From Calditrichota bacterium (GTDB lineage Bacteria > Calditrichota > Calditrichia > RBG-13-44-9 > J042): DNA of 46,855 nt. Location: positions 1 to 46,855 of the forward strand of contig JAADJD010000059.1 in assembly GCA_013150955.1 (NCBI GenBank), read 5' to 3'. The position numbers and the translations under genes are program-made. Below are positions 8,671 to 17,664 of the stretch, piece by piece (within the stretch, counting starts at the first letter, position 1; each line of letters opens with the position of its first letter). The notes under the pieces are model-generated. The model did no database searches. It was given only the letters and a program-made list of their open reading frames with translations, and was not told the origin of the DNA.

Positions 8671-9243
8671 ATGAAACGCTACGCAGTGGTTGTTGCTCTG
8701 ATTGCCCTGATTGGGTTATGGCTGGCACCGACTGCCCCCGTGAAGGCGGAAGAGAAGCAGTACAAGTATGTGGGGGTTGGCGGCTGTAAGACCTGCCATA
8801 AGACCAAGAAGTCCGGCAATCAGTACGGGATCTGGCTGGAAACGAAACACGCCAAAGCCTACGAAACCTTAAAGTCCGAAGAAGCTGCCAAAATTGCCAA
8901 GGAGAAGGGACTGGACAAACCGGCGTACGAATCCCCGCAGTGCCTGAAGTGCCATGTGACCGCGTATGATGTGGAGCCGGCGCGATTGGGGAAGAAGTAT
9001 AAGAAGGAAGATGGCGTGCAGTGCGAAAGTTGCCATGGGCCGGGAAGTGCCTATAAGAAGAAAAAAATCATGAAGGATCGGGAATTGGCCATCGCCAATG
9101 GGTTGAATCCCATTCTGGTTGAAGATGGCACCGCCGAAAAATTGTGCAAAACCTGTCACAATGAAGAAAGTCCCACTTTTAAGGGATTCAATTTTAAAGA
9201 GCGCTGGGAAGAGATTAAACATCCGGTACCGCCCAAGCAGTAA
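8671..9243 (+). CDS. Tetraheme cytochrome c554 family protein
   Basis: The 190-residue product has a clear signal peptide (cleavage near VKA, residue 26) and four CXXCH motifs: CKTCH, CLKCH, CESCHGPGS and CKTCH. The order and the CESCHGPG phrase match the cytochrome c554 family, small periplasmic tetraheme carriers first known from ammonia oxidisers and widespread in other phyla. GGAGG precedes the ATG by 6 bases. It is the last gene before a strong terminator and is 108 bases after the 18-heme gene. It most likely shuttles electrons in the periplasm between the large cytochromes and a partner not in this window. There is no hydroxylamine oxidoreductase here, so a nitrification role is not supported. 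Confidence 0.9.
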   Translation: MKRYAVVVALIALIGLWLAPTAPVKAEEKQYKYVGVGGCKTCHKTKKSGNQYGIWLETKHAKAYETLKSEEAAKIAKEKGLDKPAYESPQCLKCHVTAYDVEPARLGKKYKKEDGVQCESCHGPGSAYKKKKIMKDRELAIANGLNPILVEDGTAEKLCKTCHNEESPTFKGFNFKERWEEIKHPVPPKQ

Positions 9244-9305
9244 GGAGAGGCTTGCCTGATGTTGGTATTGAGACGTTTCAGCCGTATCGCGCGTTAAGCT
9301 GGTTG

Positions 9306-9335
9306 ATCCCCCCTTTTGGCCGAGGGGGGATTTTA
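9306..9335 (+). terminator. Rho-independent terminator of the cytochrome operon
   Basis: ATCCCCCC (9306-9313) pairs perfectly with GGGGGGAT (9324-9331), followed by TTTT. It lies 63 bases after the tetraheme cytochrome stop codon. The following 300 bases up to the repeat at 9650 hold only a small hairpin (9372-9399) and no convincing gene. Confidence 0.85.
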
Positions 9336-9649
9336 AAGCCTTATTATGTGAATTAATTCACGATATTAAATATTCTGCCGGGACGGAGGAAGGCAGAATG
9401 GAATCGCCGCTTTGCATCGCTAATCTGCAACTGCCCGGAAAACACCACTGCGTGGCGTGTCCAGAGGCACGATGGTTTACCGCTGACAAATCGCATGAAT
9501 CCAGAGGATGGATTCCATCGATTTCATGAGTAAAGGGATTGTCCCATGAGACAGCCGCCAGCGCCAGAAATTCGCCTTTATCGGAAAAAGTGGCGATGAG
9601 CAATGGTTGATGTGTGGGGGCATTTTTCAGGCAAGTGAAGGTTGGGGAT

Positions 9650-9820
9650 AAACCAAAATCATGCATGAAACCACGAATCGGACGAATGAAACCCAAAAAT
9701 ATCAGCAAAATCGTAAATAATCCCCGGAACCCATTTTCATCCAGATATCATCAAATGGATTTCATTCTTTTTGTTCGTTCTAATTCGCGTGATTCGTAGG
9801 CAAATGCATAATCCGGGATA
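9650..9820. repeat. MITE-like intergenic repeat, copy 2
   Basis: Left end AAATCATGCATGAAACCACG and right end GCATAATCCGGGAT are diverged terminal inverted repeats. The middle reads CATTTTCATCCAGATA, the opposite orientation to copy 1. It lies just upstream of the heme-sensor kinase gene. Confidence 0.8.
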
Positions 9821-9852
9821 AAAATTTCGACAACAAAATTATACGTCATCTC

Positions 9853-11514
9853 ATGCAAACCGGTCAATTAAAATGGCTACGTTTTATTCAACATTCCCTG
9901 GGATTGCGCCTGCTGGTGATCTTTTCGGTGGTCATTCTGGGATTGTTGCTTTTTTATGCCCAGCTGTACCTGAGTTTTTCCCGCGATATTCTGGAGGAAA
10001 CGGTTCGGGTGAGTGCGTATCGTGGTGGGGATCTGGTGCAGAAAGCCCTGTACAATTTTATGCTGGAAAACGATCGGGCCAATCTGGCGGAAATCATCAC
10101 CAACATTGGCAACGAACCGGGCGTTCAGCGCATTCGCATTTACAATAAGGATGGCATCATTAAGTTTTCCAACAATTCGGCGGAACTGGGGAATCAGGTG
10201 GACATGCAGGCCGAGGCCTGCTTTGCCTGTCACAGTAAGGAGAACCCCTCGCGGGTGCTTCCGGTGGAAGATCAGAGCCGCATTTTTCGCAGTGCATCCG
10301 GTCAACGGGTGCTGGGGCTGATCATTCCGGTGTACAACGAGGCTTCCTGCTATCGCGCGCCCTGCCATGCTCATCCGGAAACGCAAAGTGTTCTCGGGGT
10401 GCTGGACGTGCAGATGTCCCTTGCCGAGCTGGATGCTGCCATCGCCAATCAGCGGCGCTATGTTTATGGCATTTCTCTGGTGTTTCTGGTGGGTGGTTTT
10501 ATCCTCATCGGGCTGATCATTTATTTTTCGATTGATCGTCCCATTCGCACGCTGATCACCGGCACCGAGCGGCTGGGTGCAGGCGAGTTGAGCCACCGCA
10601 TTCCATTAAGCCGCAGTGATGAGCTGGGGGTGCTGGCCCGGTCGTTCAATTCCATGGCGCAGAATCTGGAAGAGGCGTATCGGGAATTGAAAAACTGGTC
10701 GCAGATGCTGGAACAGCGGGTGCAGGAGAAAACGCAGGAGCTGGAAGCCATTCATCAGGAGATTGTGCGGGTGGAGCGGATGGCATCCCTGGGCAAAATG
10801 GCCGCAACCGTGGCCCACGAGTTGAACAATCCCCTCTCGGGCATTGTGAATTATGCCCGGCTGCTGGAACGCCAGATTCGCCGGGCGTGGCCAGAGGATG
10901 TGCCCCTGGATCCGGCCATTTGGGAGGAGCTGGCGTTCATCCGTAACGAAGCCCTGCGGTGCGGAGAGATTGTGAAGAACCTGCTGGTCTTTGCCCGCGG
11001 ATCCCGCATGAACATCCAGACGTGCCACTTGTCCGAAATCATCGATCGGGCGCTCAAGCTGGTTCGGCATCATCTGGAGCTGGCAAAGGTGCGCACCCGG
11101 GTGCAACTGTCGCTGACATCCGACAAACTGGAGTGCGATCCGGATCAGATCCTGCAGGTGCTGGTCGCCCTGATGGTGAATGCCATTGAGGCCATGCCCC
11201 GGGGTGGGGAATTGACCGTGGAAGCCCATCATCCGGATCGGGTGCCCCAAAAATTGCTGCTGATGGTGCGCGATACCGGCGTGGGCATTCCAGAGTCGAT
11301 TCGCGACAAGATTTTTGAGCCCTTTGTCAGTACCAAGCAGGATGGCCGGGGAGTGGGACTGGGGCTGGCAGTGGTGTATGGCATTGTTCAGCGGCACCAC
11401 GGCCGGATCTGGGTCACCTCGCGGGAAGGACAGGGAACCACGTTTTTTATTGAATTGCCCCTGTCCCAATCCAACCGTGAATCATCGTTTAAATCGGAAG
11501 GCGATCAGCCATGA
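9853..11514 (+). CDS. Sensor histidine kinase with a periplasmic c-type heme domain
   Basis: The 553-residue protein has a first membrane helix (about 19-41), an outside domain (about 42-202), a second helix (about 203-227), a HAMP domain (about 228-280), a coiled coil and a kinase core. The H-box AHELNNP has the phospho-acceptor His at 322, followed by an N-box (NAIEAM) and the G1 (DTGVGIP) and G2 (GVGLGLAV) boxes. The outside domain contains CFACH (123-127) and CYRAPCH, a CX4CH (166-172), so it probably binds one or two c-type hemes. That makes it a candidate redox, oxygen or NO sensor. It overlaps its regulator gene by 4 bases (ATGA). It sits next to the cytochrome operon, which is a natural target, though this is inference. 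Confidence 0.88.
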   Translation: MQTGQLKWLRFIQHSLGLRLLVIFSVVILGLLLFYAQLYLSFSRDILEETVRVSAYRGGDLVQKALYNFMLENDRANLAEIITNIGNEPGVQRIRIYNKDGIIKFSNNSAELGNQVDMQAEACFACHSKENPSRVLPVEDQSRIFRSASGQRVLGLIIPVYNEASCYRAPCHAHPETQSVLGVLDVQMSLAELDAAIANQRRYVYGISLVFLVGGFILIGLIIYFSIDRPIRTLITGTERLGAGELSHRIPLSRSDELGVLARSFNSMAQNLEEAYRELKNWSQMLEQRVQEKTQELEAIHQEIVRVERMASLGKMAATVAHELNNPLSGIVNYARLLERQIRRAWPEDVPLDPAIWEELAFIRNEALRCGEIVKNLLVFARGSRMNIQTCHLSEIIDRALKLVRHHLELAKVRTRVQLSLTSDKLECDPDQILQVLVALMVNAIEAMPRGGELTVEAHHPDRVPQKLLLMVRDTGVGIPESIRDKIFEPFVSTKQDGRGVGLGLAVVYGIVQRHHGRIWVTSREGQGTTFFIELPLSQSNRESSFKSEGDQP

Positions 11515-12857
11515 ACCGCCAACCTTTCACGATTTTAGTGGTGGATGATGAACCATCGGTGTGCGATTCGCTGCGGCGCTGGTTTCAGGAAGAGGGTTAC
11601 ACGGTGACCACTGCACGGAGTGCCGAAGAGGCGTTGCAGAAAATGCACGCCGGCCCCTATGACGTGATTTTACTGGACATTAAAATGCCCGGCATGGATG
11701 GGCTGGCCCTGCAACGGCGTATCCGGGAGCTGGATCCCAAAGCGGTGGTGATCATCATGACCGCCTATGCCTCTGTGGAAACCGCCGTGGAGGCCCTCAA
11801 GCAGGGGGCATACGATTATGTCACCAAACCGTTCGATCCAGATGATCTGTCCCGTTTAGTCCGTAACGCCCTGAAGCAGAAGCGCCTGGCCGATGAAAAC
11901 CTCCAGTTAAAGGAGAAAATCTCCGAGCTGATGGGGGTGGATCAAATTGTGGCCGAGAGTCCTGGAATGAAGCAGGTGCTGGAATTGGTGGATACCGTGG
12001 CGGGTACCGATTCCACCGTGTTAATCCGGGGCGAAAGCGGTACCGGAAAGGAGCTGATTGCCCGGGCCATTCATGCCCGCAGCAAACGGCGGTTTTATCC
12101 GCTGGTGGCGGTGAACTGTGGCGCCATTCCCGAAACCCTGCTGGAGAGTGAACTGTTTGGGCACGAAAAAGGGGCGTTTACCGGGGCTCAATTTCAGCGA
12201 AAGGGCAAGATTGAACAGGCCAGTGGCGGGACGCTGTTTCTGGATGAGGTGGGGGATATCCCTCCCAAAATGCAGGTGGATTTGCTGCGGGTGCTGGAAA
12301 CCCGGCGGTTAACCCGGTTGGGCGGAAGCGAGGAAATTCAGGTGGATTTCCGATTGATTTGTGCCACCCATCAGCCTCTGGAGCAGCTGGTGGCGGAAGG
12401 AAAATTCCGCGCCGATCTGTATTACCGGATCAACGTGTTTACCATCGTGATTCCGCCCCTGCGGGAGCGGAAAGAGGATATTTTGCCACTGGCGCGCTTT
12501 TTCATCGAAAAGTACGCCCGTTCCATGGGAAAGCCGGTCAAGCAGCTATCGCCAGAGGCGGAGCGTACGTTGCTGGCCTACCACTGGCCGGGCAACGTAC
12601 GTGAGCTGGAAAATGCCATCGAACGGGCCATGGTCATTGGAAAGACCTCTGAAATTCAGCCCCGGGATCTTCCGTTGTTTGCGGAAGCGCCGTTACCGGA
12701 GGGGGCGGAACTTGTCTCCCTGGCCGAGGTGGAACGGCAGCATATTCAAAAAGTGCTGGATCGGGTTGGAGGAAATGTTACCCGTGCCGCCCGGATTCTG
12801 GGCATCGATCGGGTGACCCTGTACAACAAAATCAAAAAATACGGTTTGCGGCGATAA
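11511..12857 (+). CDS. NtrC-family sigma-54-dependent response regulator
   Basis: The 448-residue protein has a receiver domain with DD at 12-13 and phospho-acceptor Asp56, an AAA+ domain with Walker A GESGTGKE and the sigma-54 contact loop GAFTGA near residue 220, the Walker B-like LFLDEVGD, and a C-terminal Fis-type helix-turn-helix (AARILGIDRVTLYNKIKKYG). The length is usual for ZraR/AtoC-type proteins. Its start overlaps the heme-sensor kinase by ATGA, so translational coupling and a kinase/regulator pair are likely. It should activate sigma-54 promoters; I could not find a convincing -24/-12 site in the window. Confidence 0.93.
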   Translation: MNRQPFTILVVDDEPSVCDSLRRWFQEEGYTVTTARSAEEALQKMHAGPYDVILLDIKMPGMDGLALQRRIRELDPKAVVIIMTAYASVETAVEALKQGAYDYVTKPFDPDDLSRLVRNALKQKRLADENLQLKEKISELMGVDQIVAESPGMKQVLELVDTVAGTDSTVLIRGESGTGKELIARAIHARSKRRFYPLVAVNCGAIPETLLESELFGHEKGAFTGAQFQRKGKIEQASGGTLFLDEVGDIPPKMQVDLLRVLETRRLTRLGGSEEIQVDFRLICATHQPLEQLVAEGKFRADLYYRINVFTIVIPPLRERKEDILPLARFFIEKYARSMGKPVKQLSPEAERTLLAYHWPGNVRELENAIERAMVIGKTSEIQPRDLPLFAEAPLPEGAELVSLAEVERQHIQKVLDRVGGNVTRAARILGIDRVTLYNKIKKYGLRR

Positions 12858-12867
12858 GCGACGTCTA

Positions 12868-13216
12868 TTTAACCCAGATTACGCATTCGCCTGCGAATGA
12901 CACGAATGAACACCAGGAAAAATAATAAACCCAGATTATGCATTCGACCACGAATGACACGAATTAACTCGAATAAAATTAACAAAATACACTGGATTAT
13001 TTCTGGATGAAAATGTATTTCGAAGTTTATTCGCGATTTCATTGATATTTATCCCAGATTCTGCATTAGAACCACGAATTACACGAATTAACACAAATAA
13101 AAATAATAAAGTACATTGGATTGTATCCAGGTGAGGTTTTGTTTTTGGGTTATTTGTGATTTTGTGGATATTTTTAGTTTTATTCGTGTGATTCGCGGTT
13201 TCATACATCATTTCGG
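12868..13216. repeat. Three nested or tandem MITE-like copies (copies 3a-3c)
   Basis: Three left ends occur in a row: AACCCAGATTACGCATTC at 12871, AACCCAGATTATGCATTC at 12928 and ATCCCAGATTCTGCATTAG at 13051, all in the same orientation. Only the last has a recognisable right end, and it is weak (TCATACATCATTTCGG). The first stops after 57 bases and the second after 123, as if each had been interrupted by the next. The array begins 10 bases after the regulator stop codon. Confidence 0.8.
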
Positions 13217-13370
13217 TTGATCGGGCATTCATTGCCTGTCCCGGTGGCCATTTATAACCTCGCCTTTGATCCGTCCCACAATGTCGAATTTCCCCTTTGT
13301 TGTGTCGCTGATTTTGGCTTCCCGGGCTGTCCTGTCTACCTGTGCGAATCCACCGCTCAACATCGCTTTC

Positions 13371-13430
13371 ATTCCCATCCCATCCCATCCCATCCCTTCC
13401 ATTCCATTCCATTCCATTCCAATTCCTTCT
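13371..13430. repeat. Pentanucleotide microsatellite
   Basis: Four CATCC-type units run into about five CATTC/ATTCC units, ending near AATTCC. It lies 107 bases upstream of the second kinase. The kinase reading frame stays open through it to an ATG at 13342, but the ribosome binding site supports the start at 13537, so the repeat is probably in the leader or promoter rather than in the protein. Confidence 0.8.
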
Positions 13431-13536
13431 ATTCATTTTCTTGCCAGATGCCATTGTCCCTCATGGGATGATTATTGGTTTTCAATCCCACCCGGTGCGC
13501 CTTATATTTTATTGTTCCAGGGGGAGGAAGTTAAAA

Positions 13537-15381
13537 ATGATCAGGAAAATCGATCGCTTTATTTTGTATCGCCTGAAGAGCATTCGTAGCAAATTTTTAC
13601 TGGGATTTTTCGTCCTGTCCATTCTACCCATCATTTTGATCTCCATTTCGGGTTACCAGATGACCAAAAACATCATTGTGGAGGACAATTTCCGTTATCT
13701 GGCCCTGCGTAATGAAATGGCCTGCAATGCGGTGCTGCAATTTTTGCAGGAAAGCCGCCAGATGATTTCCCCGTTTGCCCTGTCCACCTGGAAGGTTTAC
13801 CAGCGCATGGTGGATTACTTCCGGAGCAGCACGGTGGGCGAACGTCCTGCAGATCCGCAATTGCGGCAGTGGCTGGATGTGTTGCAGCGCTCCGGGAATT
13901 TTCGCAACATCTGGCTCATCGATGCTCAGCTGCGAACCCGCTGGGCCATGCGGCCCGATTCGTTACCTTTCCCCAAACGCCTGATGGCCACCCTGCCGCT
14001 GGATACAATGATGACCCTTCCGCATAAACAGCGCCATCCGGGACACGATTTTTTCTGCATTCACTCGGTTCGGGATCTGACAGGTCGCACGTATGGTTAC
14101 GTGGTGGGGCAGTTAAACCAGGATGCCCTTTTAAAATATTTCCCCCGGAAGGGTGATGCCCGTCGGGATCCGCGGGTGTACATCGTACGCGGTGAGGGGG
14201 AGATCCTGCTCTGTTCCCGCCAGGGGGATATTGGCGTACCCACATTGATGGAAGCCCGGGCCATGGGCAGCGAAGAAGCCCGCATCGTGACCCTGGAAAA
14301 CGGCGAAAAGGTCATCCGGCATGTGCGTCCCCTGGGTTTTCTGGACTGGCAGGTCATGTCGGAAATTCCGTATCGAGTGGCGCTGGCTAACGTGATTCGG
14401 TTCCGGAATCAGGCCATGGTGGGAGTGGGATTGTTACTGGTGTTGATTTCCTTATTGGCGTTTTATCTGAGCCGCCTGCTCACTGTGCCCATCAAGGAGC
14501 TGGCCCGGACGGCGCGCAAGATCGGGGAGGGCAATCTGGCCGTGGAAGTGCCGGTTTTAACCCGGGATGAAATTGGCCATCTGGCCCGGGCATTTGATGA
14601 AATGCGCCTGCAATTGAAGGATTTGTATGAGAATCTGGAAAAGAAGGTGAATGAACGCACCGAGGAGTTGAAACGGGCGCAATTTCAGATTCTGCATCAG
14701 GAAAAGATGGCCTCGCTGGGACTGATGGCGGCCGGCATTGCCCACGAAATCGGTAATCCGCTAACCTCCATTTCTTCGGTCATTCAATTGATGAAACGGC
14801 GGCTGAAGGATCCGCGCAATCAGCAGGAGATGGAGGCCATCCTGGAGAATATCAATCGTATTTCCCGGATCGTGCGGGAGCTGGTGGATTTTTCGCGACC
14901 CACCAGCGAGGAACTGCAGCCCACAGACGTCAACCGGGTCATTCAGTCGGCGGTGGGCATCATGCGCTACGATCAACGGGCCAAACACATCACCTTTCAT
15001 GTGGATCTGGATCCATCCCTGCCGCCATTGACCCTGGTCGCCGATCAGTTACAGCAGGTGCTGATCAACATTCTGGTCAATGCGCTGGATGCCATGGAAA
15101 CCCGGGGGCAGGATCTGTATGTCCGCAGTCGCCGTCAGGATCGCCAGGTGATCATCGAAGTGGAGGATACGGGAATTGGCATTCCCGAAGACGCCCTTTC
15201 CAAGATTTTTGAACCTTTTTACACAACCAAGGAAGTGGGGCGTGGCACCGGACTGGGCTTGACGGTGAGTTATGGGATCATTCGAAAGTTTAAAGGCGAT
15301 ATTCAGGTGGAAAGCAAAGTAGGGAAAGGCACCACTTTTCGGATCATTTTACCCATTGAACCGGAGGAGGTTGCTGCATGA
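13537..15381 (+). CDS. Sensor histidine kinase with extracytoplasmic Cache-like domain
   Basis: The start is placed at ATG 13537 because GGGGGAGGAAG lies just upstream; the open frame upstream is a simple repeat. The 614-residue protein has a helix at about 19-40, an extracytoplasmic domain at about 41-292, a second helix at about 293-312, a HAMP domain at about 313-366, a coiled coil and a kinase core. The H-box AHEIGNP has His403, followed by N-box NALDAM, G1 DTGIGIP and G2 GTGLGLTV. The sensor domain has the length and layout of a Cache-type small-molecule domain, but no ligand can be named and there are no heme motifs. It overlaps its regulator gene by ATGA. Confidence 0.88.
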   Translation: MIRKIDRFILYRLKSIRSKFLLGFFVLSILPIILISISGYQMTKNIIVEDNFRYLALRNEMACNAVLQFLQESRQMISPFALSTWKVYQRMVDYFRSSTVGERPADPQLRQWLDVLQRSGNFRNIWLIDAQLRTRWAMRPDSLPFPKRLMATLPLDTMMTLPHKQRHPGHDFFCIHSVRDLTGRTYGYVVGQLNQDALLKYFPRKGDARRDPRVYIVRGEGEILLCSRQGDIGVPTLMEARAMGSEEARIVTLENGEKVIRHVRPLGFLDWQVMSEIPYRVALANVIRFRNQAMVGVGLLLVLISLLAFYLSRLLTVPIKELARTARKIGEGNLAVEVPVLTRDEIGHLARAFDEMRLQLKDLYENLEKKVNERTEELKRAQFQILHQEKMASLGLMAAGIAHEIGNPLTSISSVIQLMKRRLKDPRNQQEMEAILENINRISRIVRELVDFSRPTSEELQPTDVNRVIQSAVGIMRYDQRAKHITFHVDLDPSLPPLTLVADQLQQVLINILVNALDAMETRGQDLYVRSRRQDRQVIIEVEDTGIGIPEDALSKIFEPFYTTKEVGRGTGLGLTVSYGIIRKFKGDIQVESKVGKGTTFRIILPIEPEEVAA

Positions 15382-16730
15382 GTGCGCGCATCCTGATCGT
15401 GGATGATGAGAAAACCATTCGGGATACCCTCTCGACTGTTCTTGAGGAAGAAGGGTTCCAGACCGACGTGGCCGAAAGCGGGGAGGTGGCGCTACAGAAG
15501 ATTCAGGAACGCGATTTTGATCTGGTCATAACCGATCTGCGCATGCCGGGCATGGGCGGACTGGAGCTGCTGGAGAAGATCAAGTTGATGGCCCCGCAAA
15601 CGTCCGTGATGATTATTACCGCTTACGGATCGCTGGAAAGTGCCATTCAGGCCCTGCGTCTGGGCGCCTACGACTACATCGTCAAACCCCTGGATTTCGA
15701 CGATGTGCTCCTGCGTATCAAACGATTGATGGAGCATCGGGAGCTGGTGCAGGAGAATAAAATCCTTCGCGAAGCCGTGGAGGAAAAATACAGCTTTTCC
15801 AACATTATCGGGGAAAGCCCGGCGATGAAGCGGGTGTACCGGATGATTCAGAAAGTGTCCCGAACCAAGGGGAATGTGCTGATCACCGGAAAGAGTGGGA
15901 CGGGAAAGGAGCTGGTCGCCCGGGCCATTCATTTTAATTCCCCGCGGAAGAACAAACCCTTTGTGGCCATCAATTGCGGTGCCATTGTGGATACCCTGAT
16001 GGAAAGTGAACTATTCGGCCATAAAAAAGGGGCGTTTACGGGGGCCACTCAGGATAAGGATGGCTATTTTAAAGTGGCCGACGGGGGAACGCTATTTCTG
16101 GATGAAGTTGGGGAAATTCCCCTTCACCTGCAGGTCAAGTTGTTGCGGGCCATTGAGACCGGAGAAATTACGCCGGTGGGTGCCACCGAGCCCATTCATG
16201 TGGATGTGCGCATCATTGCGGCTACCAATCGCGATCTGGCCCGGGAAGTGGAAAAAGGCACTTTCCGGGAAGATCTGTATTACCGGCTGAATGTCATCGA
16301 AATTAAGTTGCCCTCGCTGTCCGAACGAAAGGAAGATATTCCCCTGCTGGTGCATCATTTTATTGAAAAATACAACCGGGAATTGAATCGGCATATTCGC
16401 GGCGTGGACAATGAGACCATGAAAATTTTGATGAATTACGAATGGAAGGGGGAGATTCGGGAACTGGAAAACGTCATCGAGCGGGCATTGATTCTGGCCG
16501 AAGGGGATATCATTACCCCGCAGGATTTGCCTGCCAATCTGGTAAGGGATGCGCAGTACCTGGAGGATACCCCGACCACCCTGAAACAGGCGATGGCGCA
16601 GTTCGAGAAGGAGCACATCCGGAAAATCCTGCGGGAAACCGGTGGGGATAAAGAAAAAGCGGCTCAGCTGCTGGGGATCGGGCTGTCGTCTTTGTATCGA
16701 AAGATTGATGAGTATGGTTTAAAAGAATAG
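15378..16730 (+). CDS. NtrC-family sigma-54-dependent response regulator
   Basis: The 450-residue protein has a receiver domain (Asp53 in [11 protein letters not shown]), an AAA+ domain with GKSGTGKE and GAFTGA near residue 218, and a C-terminal Fis-type helix-turn-helix ([20 protein letters not shown]). It is coupled by ATGA to the Cache-type kinase and is a paralogue of the regulator at 11511. The R-finger region and Walker B (LFLDEVGE) look intact. The genes for two small membrane proteins follow within 15 bases, so they may be co-transcribed. Confidence 0.93.
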   Translation: MSARILIVDDEKTIRDTLSTVLEEEGFQTDVAESGEVALQKIQERDFDLVITDLRMPGMGGLELLEKIKLMAPQTSVMIITAYGSLESAIQALRLGAYDYIVKPLDFDDVLLRIKRLMEHRELVQENKILREAVEEKYSFSNIIGESPAMKRVYRMIQKVSRTKGNVLITGKSGTGKELVARAIHFNSPRKNKPFVAINCGAIVDTLMESELFGHKKGAFTGATQDKDGYFKVADGGTLFLDEVGEIPLHLQVKLLRAIETGEITPVGATEPIHVDVRIIAATNRDLAREVEKGTFREDLYYRLNVIEIKLPSLSERKEDIPLLVHHFIEKYNRELNRHIRGVDNETMKILMNYEWKGEIRELENVIERALILAEGDIITPQDLPANLVRDAQYLEDTPTTLKQAMAQFEKEHIRKILRETGGDKEKAAQLLGIGLSSLYRKIDEYGLKE

Positions 16731-16744
16731 TGCGGGAGAACATC

Positions 16745-17164
16745 ATGCCCCGGGTGACCCGATGGTTTCTGAAAAGCGGTTTGCTCTTTCTGCTGCTGGC
16801 GCTGGCAGTTGAGGTGGCTGCAGCCATTTTCCAAAGCGGTACAGTTGCCGCCATCACTCTGGCTCTGCGGCCCACGGCGTTTCACTTCTTCTTTGTGGGC
16901 TGGATTGCCCAGCTGATCATGGGCGTCTCTCACTGGTTTTTCCCCCGCTACACCCGGGAAAAACCCCGGGGCAACCTTTCCCTGATCTGGAGTGCGTTTT
17001 TTGGGGTCAATCTGGGTTTGTTCCTGCGGCTGATTTCGGAACCCGTTTTCTGGAATGCGGTGTATCCCTGGCGCACCCCCCTGGCCATATTGGCCGCGGT
17101 TTTTCAGTGGGTGGGATTTTTTTGCTATGTTTTGCACATCTGGCCACGCGTAAAGGGGAAATGA
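16745..17164 (+). CDS. Small four-helix membrane protein A
   Basis: The start is taken at ATG 16745 (GGGAG 7 bases upstream), 15 bases after the regulator; an in-frame GTG at 16730 is the alternative. The 139-residue protein has four predicted helices. Helix 2 carries FHFFFVGWIAQLIMG and ends in VSHWFFPRY, so two His residues lie in or beside a membrane helix. It resembles a half of larger heme- or copper-binding membrane proteins such as NnrS or oxidase subunit I, but only at pattern level. It is paralogous to the next gene, which has the same length and the same helix 2 pattern. Function unknown. Confidence 0.7.
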   Translation: MPRVTRWFLKSGLLFLLLALAVEVAAAIFQSGTVAAITLALRPTAFHFFFVGWIAQLIMGVSHWFFPRYTREKPRGNLSLIWSAFFGVNLGLFLRLISEPVFWNAVYPWRTPLAILAAVFQWVGFFCYVLHIWPRVKGK

Positions 17165-17166
17165 TC

Positions 17167-17586
17167 ATGCCCGCAAGGAGCCAGTGGACACTGCGGTTGG
17201 CCTTGATCTACATGGTAGGGGGTGCCACCCTGGGCGCCATGATGTTGATTGGTAAGGTGCATCCTCCGCTGGCACACTGGATGAACGGATTGCCGCTTCA
17301 TATTGCCTGGATGGTGGGCGGCGGATTCTTACAATTTGTGATGGGAACGGCCTTCTGGATTCTACCCAAGTTTGCCGATCGTCCTTCGTTTTATGGCAAT
17401 GTTTTCTTCTTTGATACGGCCGTCGTGGCCCTGAATGTCGGGCTGATCGTCTACAGTCTGGCGCATGGGGTGGCCGCGTTCACTTTTCTGAAATCCTGGA
17501 GCTGGCCGCTGTTTGCGATTGCCCTGCTGGCCTGGATGGCGCACGTATTTCCCCGAATTAAACCCTTTCAGGGGGTGGAAGAGTGA
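17167..17586 (+). CDS. Small four-helix membrane protein B
   Basis: ATG 17167 is preferred because AAGGGG lies 8 bases upstream; ATG 17161, which overlaps the previous stop as ATGA, is possible. The 139-residue protein has four helices. Helix 2 reads LHIAWMVGGGFLQFVMG and ends in FWILPKF, parallel to GWIAQLIMG..HWFFPRY of the preceding protein, so A and B look like a tandem duplication that could form an eight-helix unit. One conserved His in helix 2 could bind heme. The position after two signalling pairs and before mobA gives no firm clue. Function unknown. Confidence 0.7.
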   Translation: MPARSQWTLRLALIYMVGGATLGAMMLIGKVHPPLAHWMNGLPLHIAWMVGGGFLQFVMGTAFWILPKFADRPSFYGNVFFFDTAVVALNVGLIVYSLAHGVAAFTFLKSWSWPLFAIALLAWMAHVFPRIKPFQGVEE

Positions 17587-17664
17587 ATCGCTATGGTTTG
17601 GGTTGTGTTGGGAAGGAGTGTAGTTCAGTCAAAGTGGCGTGGAATCCGAATGAATGAGGAAGTG

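Noticed and set aside
8671-9243. Assignment of the tetraheme cytochrome to ammonia oxidation
   Set aside because: The c554 family is broad, and there is no hydroxylamine oxidoreductase or cytochrome cM552-type gene here.
9358-9708. Minus-strand frame of 116 codons between the cytochrome terminator and the kinase
   Set aside because: It starts inside a MITE copy, has no ribosome binding site and no recognisable fold; codon use differs from neighbours.
12936-13454. Long minus-strand frame of 172 codons across the repeats and the microsatellite
   Set aside because: Its sequence is the translation of MITE copies (phrases such as IRVIRGS and NSCHSW) and of the CATTC tract. The same phrases recur wherever the repeat occurs; there is no binding site or family.
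11511-16730. Sigma-54 promoters expected near two NtrC-type regulators
   Set aside because: I looked for a TGGCAC-N5-TTGC pattern upstream of the cytochrome, regulator and membrane-protein genes and saw no convincing site.
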